A DNA stretch of 7,954 nucleotides from Candidatus Dojkabacteria bacterium UBA5232 (GTDB lineage Bacteria > Patescibacteriota > Dojkabacteria > SC72): NCBI GenBank assembly GCA_002409215.1, contig DHUO01000028.1:1-7954 (forward strand), given 5' to 3'. The first letter of the stretch is position 1; every line of letters starts with the position of its first letter. The translations under genes and the position numbers were made by a program. The notes under the pieces are model-generated. The model was not told the origin of the DNA and did no database searches. It saw only the letters and a program-made list of their open reading frames with translations. Of this stretch, positions 1 through 6,058 are shown piece by piece.

Positions 1-424
1 CTGTTGGCACATCCGTTGGTGTTACCGTTGGTACATCTGTAGGTGTTACAGTCCACGTTGCTGTTGGTGTCAAAGTAGGTGTTGCAGTACAAGTTGATGT
101 CGGGGTTGGTGTACTCCAAGGTAAAATCAACACACTTACGTGTGATAACTCATTTTGTCCTTGAATCTCCAACACATATGTTGAAGGACCAACAATAGGA
201 GGATCAAAATTAATGTACTCCACTAACCTACCTGCTTTATAACAAATTGAAACCAACATGTATCCTTCTGGAATAGTCACAGTAAAAGTATGACCACTAA
301 GGTTTTCATACTTTACCCATCCATTACCACTAGGACACACTTCCTGCTCCGCATAAGTTGCCATTGGCAAACCAAGCATCAGCAATATCATAAAAGCTAC
401 CAAGAATATTAGTGGCTTTCTCAT
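1..424 (-). CDS. Secreted protein with Thr/Pro-rich repeat linker (partial, C-terminus off the window)
   Basis: An open frame of 141 codons starts at the ATG at 424 and runs off the left edge. Residues 1-25 form a Sec signal peptide: RK at positions 2-3, a hydrophobic core (LIFLVAFMILLMLGLP), and a likely cleavage after T-Y-A. Residues 26-102 form a small, probably beta-rich domain with two cysteines (C30, C61) and the string LSHVSVLI near its end. Residues 104-141 are a Thr/Pro-rich linker of TPT-type units that becomes a DVPTVTPT repeat at the edge. The protein is therefore exported, and the linker probably separates this domain from others or from a C-terminal anchor that is not visible. 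The arrangement resembles surface proteins with TPTPT linkers common in candidate-phylum bacteria; that is recall of a pattern, not a match. The start is set by AAAGGAG six bases upstream. The function is unknown. Confidence 0.85.
   Translation of the reverse strand, partial: MRKPLIFLVAFMILLMLGLPMATYAEQEVCPSGNGWVKYENLSGHTFTVTIPEGYMLVSICYKAGRLVEYINFDPPIVGPSTYVLEIQGQNELSHVSVLILPWSTPTPTSTCTATPTLTPTATWTVTPTDVPTVTPTDVPT
2..115 (-). repeat. Thr/Pro-rich coding repeat, ending in a 24-bp tandem unit
   Basis: The codons of residues 104-141 of the secreted protein are dominated by ACN (Thr) and CCN (Pro). At 37-14 the unit reads DVPTVTPT, and the next unit begins at 13 (DVPT, then a codon starting with G, consistent with Val). 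The period there is 24 bp. Synonymous third positions differ between units (GTA/GTG, ACG/ACA), so the repeat is not freshly duplicated. Such linkers are usually extended, protease-resistant and potential O-glycosylation sites; that last point is family knowledge, not visible here. Confidence 0.8.
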
Positions 425-430
425 TTTAAA

Positions 431-437
431 CTCCTTT
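431..437 (-). promoter_or_regulatory. Shine-Dalgarno of the secreted-protein gene
   Basis: AAAGGAG on the minus strand lies 6 bases before the ATG at 424. It is the strongest Shine-Dalgarno in the window and fixes the start of this edge-truncated gene. Confidence 0.8.
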
Positions 438-539
438 CTTTAATGCTCTAAGTGCAATTGTTAATGTGCAAGGTTAAAATCTTCTTAAGAAATTTTGCAT
501 AGCGACCAAACTAACAAAAGTTCAAGATTTCAACATGGT

Positions 540-568
540 ATTATACTAAAAGAAGACAAAAAGGTAAA
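540..568 (-). promoter_or_regulatory. Sigma-70-type promoter of the secreted-protein gene
   Basis: On the minus strand a perfect TATAAT (545-540) is preceded after 17 bases by TTTACC (568-563), a 4/6 match to the -35 consensus. Transcription would start near 533, giving a leader of about 109 nt, long compared with the other genes here. The leader contains the 10-bp palindrome TTCTTAAGAA. The promoter lies just past the stop of nth, so the secreted-protein gene can be transcribed on its own even if nth transcripts read through; no clear terminator separates the two. Confidence 0.6.
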
Positions 569-593
569 TGGGGCAAGGTTAAACAGACAATCC

Positions 594-1217
594 CTACCTT
601 AGAAACTCTTTCAACACCACCCTATCCATATCAGGCTTCTTAGCTTTCAAAATATACCTACCATACAACACAAATGTCGAATTCACCTTGTACCAAACCT
701 TTTTAGGGTAAAGTTTTTCTAAATCATGAGCGACCTTTGTAGCATCTGTATTCTTTGTTAAACCATATGCTCTTGCCACTCTTAAAACATGAGTATCAAC
801 AGCAATACCTTGATTGGCCTTGTATCTATCATTCAAAAAAACATTTGCGGTCTTGTATCCCACCCCAGGCAATTCAACTAGCTCCTTGACTGTCCTAGGA
901 GGTTGTCCTTCATATTTCTCATCCAAAATCTTAGCCATTGCTTTAATATGCTTAGACTTAGTTCTAAAATAGTTGATACCCCCCAGGGTATATTCTAAAT
1001 CCTCCTGCTTTGCATTTGAAAGTTTCCTTGCAGTTGAGAATTTCTTAAACAATTCCGTTGTTACCTTATTGACCTGCTTATCAGTTGTCTGAGCCGAAAG
1101 TATGATACAAACCAAAAACTGAAAGTCGTCATTCCAATTAGCAAGCTCTGTGGTAGCTTCTGGAAAGAGTTTCTCTGTTTCAGATAGCAGAAGATCTGCC
1201 AATTCCTTTTTTGTCAT
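594..1217 (-). CDS. nth: Endonuclease III (DNA glycosylase/AP lyase) lacking the iron-sulfur cysteines
   Basis: Base-excision repair glycosylase with AP-lyase activity for oxidised pyrimidines. The 207 residues match the family length (E. coli 211). LSAQTTD at 40-46 matches the conserved LSAQ.TD segment. The helix-hairpin-helix is LPGVGYKTANVFL at 116-128 with catalytic Lys122, and VDTHVLRV at 140-147 carries catalytic Asp141. The odd part is the C-terminus: in E. coli Nth the cluster cysteines follow GRYT with spacing C-x6-C-x2-C-x5-C. Here the register is kept exactly (GRYI then L190, M197, V200, L206), but every cysteine is a hydrophobic residue, so no 4Fe-4S cluster can form. The ATG overlaps the TGA of the upstream gene as ATGA, and GAGGG 8 bases upstream is the likely Shine-Dalgarno. 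It is co-transcribed with the thymidylate-kinase-like gene. Confidence 0.93.
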   Translation of the reverse strand: MTKKELADLLLSETEKLFPEATTELANWNDDFQFLVCIILSAQTTDKQVNKVTTELFKKFSTARKLSNAKQEDLEYTLGGINYFRTKSKHIKAMAKILDEKYEGQPPRTVKELVELPGVGYKTANVFLNDRYKANQGIAVDTHVLRVARAYGLTKNTDATKVAHDLEKLYPKKVWYKVNSTFVLYGRYILKAKKPDMDRVVLKEFLR

Positions 1218-2227
1218 AACTCCAACCCTCTTTTAAGTTTATCTACAAAGCTTCCACCTAAGAAATATGCAAAAACATTCATCACTTCGGGAACTTCCAA
1301 GACCACCCTTCTAAACTCATCCCTCACCAGAGGGCTCTTAAACCTAATATTGATACAGCTATTAGCAACTTGTTCACCTAATTTAAGACCTTCCGAGTAC
1401 ATTAAGTCCTTTACATTCCCCTTCAAAGCTTTGTTATATATGGAGTAGGACTTCTTGTCATACACAGCTTTCGGATACATACCCTCCACAATTTCCTTAA
1501 AACCAATATCATACCTATCTCCCTGCCTTATCTCACCCATTGCTCCATATGTATTCCAAAGGATATTTTCTATATCTCCCCAAATATCATCCCTGCTCCT
1601 CCAACAATCATTACTCTTTGTCACAACCTCATTCCATCCAGGACCAACAATATCTTTGTACATTGAATACACCTCACTACACCTCTCTTGCACATCTTTC
1701 TTTTCATAGTGATCTGTCCCCTCTCCTCGGATATTCCTCCATTCATCTTCTTCTGATTTTAATTGTACAACACACCTATCCAACCCCAGTTTGGAGATCA
1801 GCAAAGAGTCATAATTTGTTGCTTTATCAATATATCCTCGTACTTCCTCTCTATTCCAATCGCTCTGAAATGATATTCCATACCCTATTGTCACAGCATT
1901 ACTGTATGGGCTCCTATCAAGGACCAAAAGCGTATCTCGATACTTCTCATCACTCAAATACACATCCATGAACTCTAACCTGTTTAACGCAAAAAGCGCC
2001 ATTCTGACATCCAAGTTACTTTCGGCGCTTAAGACATCTTCAGAGCACCCATTTTTCAAAAGAGATCTAATGACTGTACCCACAGGTGTAGCATACACAG
2101 GGAAGGAGGAGTATGTAATATTCACATGTTCTGATTCAAGTTCATTGAGTATCCTCGAGGTCGCATCACCCTTGCCAACCTGATCTCCACCCTCCACACA
2201 TAGAACCCCATAGCTTTCAAGTTCCAT
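1214..2227 (-). CDS. Thymidylate-kinase-like P-loop protein with a C-terminal extension
   Basis: Residues 1-225 have the layout of thymidylate kinase (dTMP + ATP to dTDP + ADP). The P-loop region is EGGDQVGKGD (12-21) with Lys19. SFPVYATPVG.VIRSLL follows (41-57), resembling the RFP segment of human-type enzymes. LDRSPYSN (103-110) carries the conserved DR pair, and a LID-like stretch HYEKKDVQERC (173-183) aligns with RYE...FQER of human TMPK. Two things are odd. The P-loop has Gly20 where kinases have the Mg-coordinating Ser/Thr. And the protein is 337 residues against the usual 200-215, with about 107 extra residues (231-337) I do not recognise, apparently mostly helical. Its start has no Shine-Dalgarno; an extended -10 lies 34 bases upstream. 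It overlaps nth by ATGA, pairing nucleotide supply with DNA repair. Another deoxynucleotide or nucleoside substrate is possible, so no symbol is given. Confidence 0.8.
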   Translation of the reverse strand: MELESYGVLCVEGGDQVGKGDATSRILNELESEHVNITYSSFPVYATPVGTVIRSLLKNGCSEDVLSAESNLDVRMALFALNRLEFMDVYLSDEKYRDTLLVLDRSPYSNAVTIGYGISFQSDWNREEVRGYIDKATNYDSLLISKLGLDRCVVQLKSEEDEWRNIRGEGTDHYEKKDVQERCSEVYSMYKDIVGPGWNEVVTKSNDCWRSRDDIWGDIENILWNTYGAMGEIRQGDRYDIGFKEIVEGMYPKAVYDKKSYSIYNKALKGNVKDLMYSEGLKLGEQVANSCINIRFKSPLVRDEFRRVVLEVPEVMNVFAYFLGGSFVDKLKRGLEL

Positions 2228-2260
2228 TTTTGAGAGAAAAGTGTAAATTTATTCACCTTC

Positions 2261-2269
2261 ATTATAACA
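2261..2269 (-). promoter_or_regulatory. Extended -10 promoter of the thymidylate-kinase-like/nth operon
   Basis: The minus strand reads TGT-TATAAT, an extended -10 with a perfect hexamer. No good -35 sits at 17 bases (AAAGTC). The predicted start near 2254 gives a leader of about 27 nt. That leader ends TCTCTCAAAA before the ATG and has no Shine-Dalgarno. Confidence 0.55.
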
Positions 2270-2577
2270 TAGAAAGTTTTTCAGACTTTTTGTTCAAAGA
2301 TTTTGCACTAGCGAGAACATTGCTAATCCAACTAGATGAAAACTTGAACATCCTCACAATCAAACCCAACACTCTTAGACAAAGTCCCTCCAAGAGAAAA
2401 AAGGGCCTGTAAAAACCCAATGTTATATTCAATCTTAAAGTCAACCCTTTCAAACAGTTTAGAGTGACTTTTTACGTAACATATCTTTTCAAAAGAGAAA
2501 ACAGCAAGACTACCTACCTGCAACCAACCTAAGCCTTAGAGTTTTTTCTCTCGGCCGTTCCTCTTCTCTCCTTTACT

Positions 2578-2586
2578 TGCTATACT
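2578..2586 (+). promoter_or_regulatory. Extended -10 promoter of the HAD gene, implying a leaderless mRNA
   Basis: TGC-TATACT is an extended -10 whose last base lies 6 bases before the ATG at 2593. Transcription normally starts about 7 bases past the hexamer, which falls on or next to the A of the ATG. The 30 bases upstream are pyrimidine-rich and contain no Shine-Dalgarno. The -35 position (TTCCTC at 2558-2563) is poor, as is common with extended -10 promoters. Confidence 0.6.
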
Positions 2587-2592
2587 CAACAC

Positions 2593-3339
2593 ATGAAGAA
2601 GCTACTAATTTTCGATTACGACAAAACATTAGCTCGACCAGTATGTGTCCCTTCCGAAGAAATGCTTAATGAAGTAGCAAGGCTACTCAAAGAGAATTAC
2701 TTAGCTGTAATGAGTGGCGGAAGGACAAAAGAACAGATTGTTGAGCTATTTGTTAAGAATATTCCAGTTGAACACCCTTCACTACTCGAAAACATCCTCA
2801 TATGTCCACAATACGGAACACTCATCTACCAATGGAGAGATGAGAGCCTCAAATTGATATACGAAGCAGAAGAGATGGTACAAGAAGACAAGGATTACAT
2901 TTACGAAGCTCTCGAGACCATCCAGTGGGAGATGTATGGAATCGAATCTGTAAAGGAGGAGCAGATTTTGGATAAGGGGGCATATATTAGCATAGATTGT
3001 TTCGGTAAAGAGGCTTCAAAAGAAGTACGGGAGGCATGGGATCCAGATAAAATTAAAAGACAACCAGCTAAAAATCGTCTTGACGAGATATTCAAAGGAA
3101 AGTTTGATGTCTTTGCATCAGGGAGAACAACGATTGATATACTTGCAAAAGGTAATAATAAAGCAGATAACACACAAAGATTAGCTAAGATGCTAGATAT
3201 CCCTCTAAAGAATGTCGTTTTTACAGGAGATGAGTTCCAAGTGTACGGAAACGATTACCCTCTCCTATCTTTAGAAGACATCAAAATCAACATCATTCAA
3301 AACCCCCAAGAAGCACTAACTGCTGTACGGCAGATATAG
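2593..3339 (+). CDS. HAD-IIB hydrolase, phosphomannomutase-like
   Basis: A cytosolic HAD-superfamily phosphotransferase or phosphatase of 248 residues. Motif I is FDYDKTLA with nucleophile Asp8 and Asp10. Motif II is MSGGR with Ser41. Motif III is Lys190 in IDILAKGNNK, and motif IV is FTGDEFQVYGND (210-221) with Asp213 and Asp221. The spacing, the length and the segments ICPQYGTLIY (70-79), IDILAKGNNK (like FDVFP.GWDK) and TGD....GND fit the eukaryotic-type phosphomannomutase branch of subclass IIB. However, the substrate-binding NVSPxGR stretch is replaced by SIDCFGKE (133-140), so the substrate may differ; sugar-phosphate phosphatase is equally possible. It is the only plus-strand gene in the window and is monocistronic. 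It starts directly at a predicted transcription start, and its TAG stop overlaps a perfect palindrome. No alternative upstream start is available. Confidence 0.85.
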   Translation: MKKLLIFDYDKTLARPVCVPSEEMLNEVARLLKENYLAVMSGGRTKEQIVELFVKNIPVEHPSLLENILICPQYGTLIYQWRDESLKLIYEAEEMVQEDKDYIYEALETIQWEMYGIESVKEEQILDKGAYISIDCFGKEASKEVREAWDPDKIKRQPAKNRLDEIFKGKFDVFASGRTTIDILAKGNNKADNTQRLAKMLDIPLKNVVFTGDEFQVYGNDYPLLSLEDIKINIIQNPQEALTAVRQI

Positions 3340-3359
3340 GTCAGACCTAGGTCTGACCT
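3338..3359. repeat. 22-bp perfect palindrome, copy 1, overlapping the HAD stop codon
   Basis: AGGTCAGACCT is followed directly by its reverse complement. Each half contains a GGTCnGACC near-palindrome, so the site reads GGTCAGACC-TA-GGTCTGACC. It shares two bases with the TAG stop of the HAD gene. As RNA it would form a 9-bp stem with a CTAG loop. The bases after it (TCTGTAAC) are not a T-run, so it is not a standard intrinsic terminator. The same 22 bases recur at 3518-3539. Confidence 0.9.
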
Positions 3360-3516
3360 TCTGTAACACCTAGCTTAGCGCCTCTATGATTGTACTAGGT
3401 AAGGATTTCGAGGTGAGGACAAACCAAAACAAAGACAAACTTTTTCCAACTAAAAAACTCAAACAAAGGAGACCGTACTAAGATTGTACCTTTTGACAAC
3501 GAACTGTTTCGGAACT

Positions 3517-3540
3517 GAGGTCAGACCTAGGTCTGACCTC
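3517..3540. repeat. 24-bp perfect palindrome, copy 2, beside the permease stop codon
   Basis: The same 22-mer as at 3338-3359, here extended by one G-C pair at each end. It ends 10 bases from the TAG stop of the FtsX-type permease (3551-3553), so each of the two convergent genes has one copy right after its coding sequence. Again no T-run follows on either strand. The bases between the copies (3360-3516) contain no convincing open frame and do not continue the inverted repeat. Confidence 0.9.
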
Positions 3541-3550
3541 TAGCTCCTAG

Positions 3551-6058
3551 CTACTCATATCTTAGAACCTCTGTTGGCTTTACCTTTAACGGTTTTCTAG
3601 AAACAACATACACCAGTGCCAAAACAAGCCCTATCAAACAAACATTCCACAAAACACTCGACTTCAAATCAAATTGCAACTTCTGATTTATCACAAACCC
3701 AAACAACTTCTCGCCATGCTTGTTCAAAACCTCCGACACCACATAAGCCATCAAAGAAGCAAAAACAGAAGTAAGAACAGTCATCACACCATACTCCAAC
3801 AAAACCATCCATGTCACCTCCCCCTGCACAAAACCCAAAGTCTTGTAAATTGCAAAATCCCTACTCCTACTTGTCACATCCAAAACAGTAACAATGATTA
3901 TCAGAATAACCCCAGCCAACAAAGCCAAAGATGCAACACTAACGGAAAATCTCACCATTGTATCCAACATAACATTCATCTCATCTTCAAGTTTAAAAGA
4001 GCTTTCTACCAATGTATTGGGAAGCTTAGACACTTTTTCATAAAAAGCATCATAATCTTTCTTCTCAACACTCAACCAAAACTCCTTAACATACTTTCCT
4101 TTCATCATTTTTACAAAAGTTTCTCTTCTCACATATATCCCATTTGGAAGCTGTTTTATGTAATCTCTTCGAAAATCAGAAAAGGAAAATAAACCTGATA
4201 CAGAAAGATTCAAAACCTCTCCATCTTTCTCAAATACCAATGTATCACCTACTTTATACAAACCTTGATAACTACCATCATACGCTTGGAAAACAAAAGA
4301 TAAAGCCCCTGTAGTATCACCCTTAATGACACTCAACAAACCCTTTATTTCATCAAAATTAACAGCTATCAACTCATTATTCCCTGCACTATCCTTAACA
4401 GAATCACCCTTCGCTTTATATATCACAAACCCATCTTTTACCTCCTCCATCTCCAAAATATCCTTATCTCCAAACTCATTCCCATCAACAAGAGTAGTTA
4501 TGGCAACATTCTTCTCCATTTTTATCTCCTGTCTCCTCCCTTTATATTCACTACTCGCCGTATTTATCAAAGTAATAATGAAATTAACAGTAAACATACC
4601 TATAAATATTGCAATCATTGCAAAAATCAACTTCTTATAACTCTGCCTCAAACTATCCCATGAAAATTCAACAAAATTACGACTCCTTATACGAATTCTT
4701 AAAATTAAGAAAAATATCAATCTAAACAATAAAGAGAATATTAAGAGAGCAACAGAAGCCAAGCCAACAGCACCAAGTCCATAAGTTAACGATTTAGTTA
4801 AAAATATACTAATACCACAAAAGATAGCCCCAACAAGAATAAATCTGAAAATCTCTCCACCCTTCTTTCTCTCTTTAGGTACTAAATCTTGATCTCTCAG
4901 AGCATGAATTGCCTTGAGTCTCGCAACATTACCAATTGAAATATATGCAAAGATAATTGAGGAGATAATACTAACGACTAATGAAAGAGCTGCTGCTAAA
5001 AGATCTAAGCCTTCATTAAAATTAAATATTGCCATCTCACCAACAGTAATTATGCCTAACAAATACCTAAAGAATGCATATCCCAACAACACCCCTACTA
5101 CACTCCCGATTATTGAAATAATTGCAACTTCAGAAATTAACATAGTTGAAATATCTCTTTTGGTAAAGCCAATAGACTTCATAATACCAATCTCTTTTCT
5201 TCTTTTGATAACAATTGTATTAACTGCACTAGCAATACCAAAACTTCCTACAAACAAGCCTAATACACTTAAACCCTTTATTAATGTAAAGACTTTAATA
5301 GAGCCTCTTGTACTATTCTTTTCTGCCTGTGCTACATCCCAAATACTAATAGTTGATTTACTACCAGCAGGGAAAACACTCGCTACTTGAACTCTTACCT
5401 TATCAAGATTCTCTCCTGTGGCATCAACATAGAATGTATAAGCCTTATCTTTACCTAAGACACTCTTATTCACATAGATATTATTAGCAGAAGATATTGT
5501 AGAATCTATAATCCCAATAAGTTCCAACTGATGCATATCGTACATATCAGAAGGATGAATAATGAAGGTATCACCTACCTTCAAATTTTCACGCTTAGCA
5601 ACCATATCTGACAAAACTGCTCCATTCTCTACATTCTCAAGTTCACTCATCGAGAAGTTAGGTGTTAAAACCTCCTTAACCCCTTCTAATGGGAATCTAC
5701 TATCTTCATATCCTACAAGTGTAGATCTATATTTTCCCAGATTATAACCTCTGTAATTAGAAGCAACACTTGTGTATGTATACTCCTTGATTAACCCTTC
5801 TGCCTTAATCTTCTCCAATCTGTTTTTAACAAGATTAAAATTTTCCTCTGTTTGCTCCATTGGGGTAATTGACATATCTCCACCTACGGATTTCCTAGGG
5901 TCGTCATTTAGAGAATCTTGTAGAGTATTAGAAAGTGATAGTAGAGACATAACACATAGAGATGAGAACATTACAGAAAGAGAAATTATCACCGCTGTCA
6001 TTCCTAAGTATTTAATTGATGATTTGGTTTTTTCTAAAAAGAATGTTATTTTATTCAT
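3551..6058 (-). CDS. ABC exporter permease, FtsX/MacB-type with two FtsX cores
   Basis: Large integral membrane permease, 835 residues from the ATG at 6058. Predicted order: membrane segment 17-41; extracytoplasmic MacB-type domain about 42-256; FtsX core 1 with segments near 259-284, 306-335 and 351-378; two segments near 402-422 and 427-455; one near 476-500; second extracytoplasmic domain about 501-700; FtsX core 2 with segments near 703-728, 750-776 and 801-820. Each core carries the conserved cytoplasmic helix that contacts the ATPase (RRKEIGIMKSIGF at 286-298, SRDFAIYKTLGF at 732-743). This two-core layout can serve alone as the whole membrane part of a transporter, paired with the ATPase just upstream. 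Substrate unknown: peptides, lipids, lipoproteins or drugs are all known for the family. No MacA-like adaptor gene is adjacent. The start was chosen over a TTG at 6064 from Shine-Dalgarno spacing. Confidence 0.92.
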   Translation of the reverse strand: MNKITFFLEKTKSSIKYLGMTAVIISLSVMFSSLCVMSLLSLSNTLQDSLNDDPRKSVGGDMSITPMEQTEENFNLVKNRLEKIKAEGLIKEYTYTSVASNYRGYNLGKYRSTLVGYEDSRFPLEGVKEVLTPNFSMSELENVENGAVLSDMVAKRENLKVGDTFIIHPSDMYDMHQLELIGIIDSTISSANNIYVNKSVLGKDKAYTFYVDATGENLDKVRVQVASVFPAGSKSTISIWDVAQAEKNSTRGSIKVFTLIKGLSVLGLFVGSFGIASAVNTIVIKRRKEIGIMKSIGFTKRDISTMLISEVAIISIIGSVVGVLLGYAFFRYLLGIITVGEMAIFNFNEGLDLLAAALSLVVSIISSIIFAYISIGNVARLKAIHALRDQDLVPKERKKGGEIFRFILVGAIFCGISIFLTKSLTYGLGAVGLASVALLIFSLLFRLIFFLILRIRIRSRNFVEFSWDSLRQSYKKLIFAMIAIFIGMFTVNFIITLINTASSEYKGRRQEIKMEKNVAITTLVDGNEFGDKDILEMEEVKDGFVIYKAKGDSVKDSAGNNELIAVNFDEIKGLLSVIKGDTTGALSFVFQAYDGSYQGLYKVGDTLVFEKDGEVLNLSVSGLFSFSDFRRDYIKQLPNGIYVRRETFVKMMKGKYVKEFWLSVEKKDYDAFYEKVSKLPNTLVESSFKLEDEMNVMLDTMVRFSVSVASLALLAGVILIIIVTVLDVTSRSRDFAIYKTLGFVQGEVTWMVLLEYGVMTVLTSVFASLMAYVVSEVLNKHGEKLFGFVINQKLQFDLKSSVLWNVCLIGLVLALVYVVSRKPLKVKPTEVLRYE

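Larger units (their letters stand above)
2228..2592. other. Divergent intergenic region (365 bp)
   Basis: This is the largest gap in the window. It separates the minus-strand thymidylate-kinase-like gene from the plus-strand HAD gene and holds one promoter at each end (2261-2269 minus, 2578-2586 plus). Short open frames of about 60 codons exist on both strands, but they overlap one another, lack Shine-Dalgarno sequences and have no recognisable composition, so I do not call them. I see no terminator-like hairpin, tRNA or riboswitch in the roughly 300 bases between the promoters. The segment 2531-2580 is pyrimidine-rich on the plus strand. Confidence 0.6.

Noticed and set aside
1..115. Repetitive GTTGGTGT-like sequence at the left edge as a CRISPR or non-coding satellite
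   Set aside because: It stays in frame with a signal-peptide protein and encodes Thr/Pro units with synonymous variation. There are no regular spacers.
1455..2183. Plus-strand open frames opposite the thymidylate-kinase-like gene
   Set aside because: The minus-strand frame has P-loop and DR motifs and an ATGA junction with nth. The opposite frames have no recognisable motifs and odd composition.
2230..2523. Overlapping open frames of about 60 codons on both strands in the divergent gap
   Set aside because: They overlap one another in conflicting frames, start without Shine-Dalgarno (one only from TTG), and have no domain, signal peptide or repeat. Chance frames are expected in low-GC intergenic DNA.
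2901..3173. Minus-strand frame of 90 codons opposite the HAD gene
   Set aside because: It lies wholly inside a gene with all four HAD motifs and has no initiation signal.
3338..3540. Palindrome pair as classical intrinsic terminators or as insertion-sequence ends
   Set aside because: No T-run follows either copy on either strand. No transposase, target-site duplication or longer terminal inverted repeat is visible, so these specific labels are not supported.
3674..5390. Plus-strand open frames opposite the permease gene
   Set aside because: They are antisense shadows of a well-supported 835-residue membrane protein. Their Ser/Thr/Ile/Pro-rich composition is what reading that gene backwards gives.
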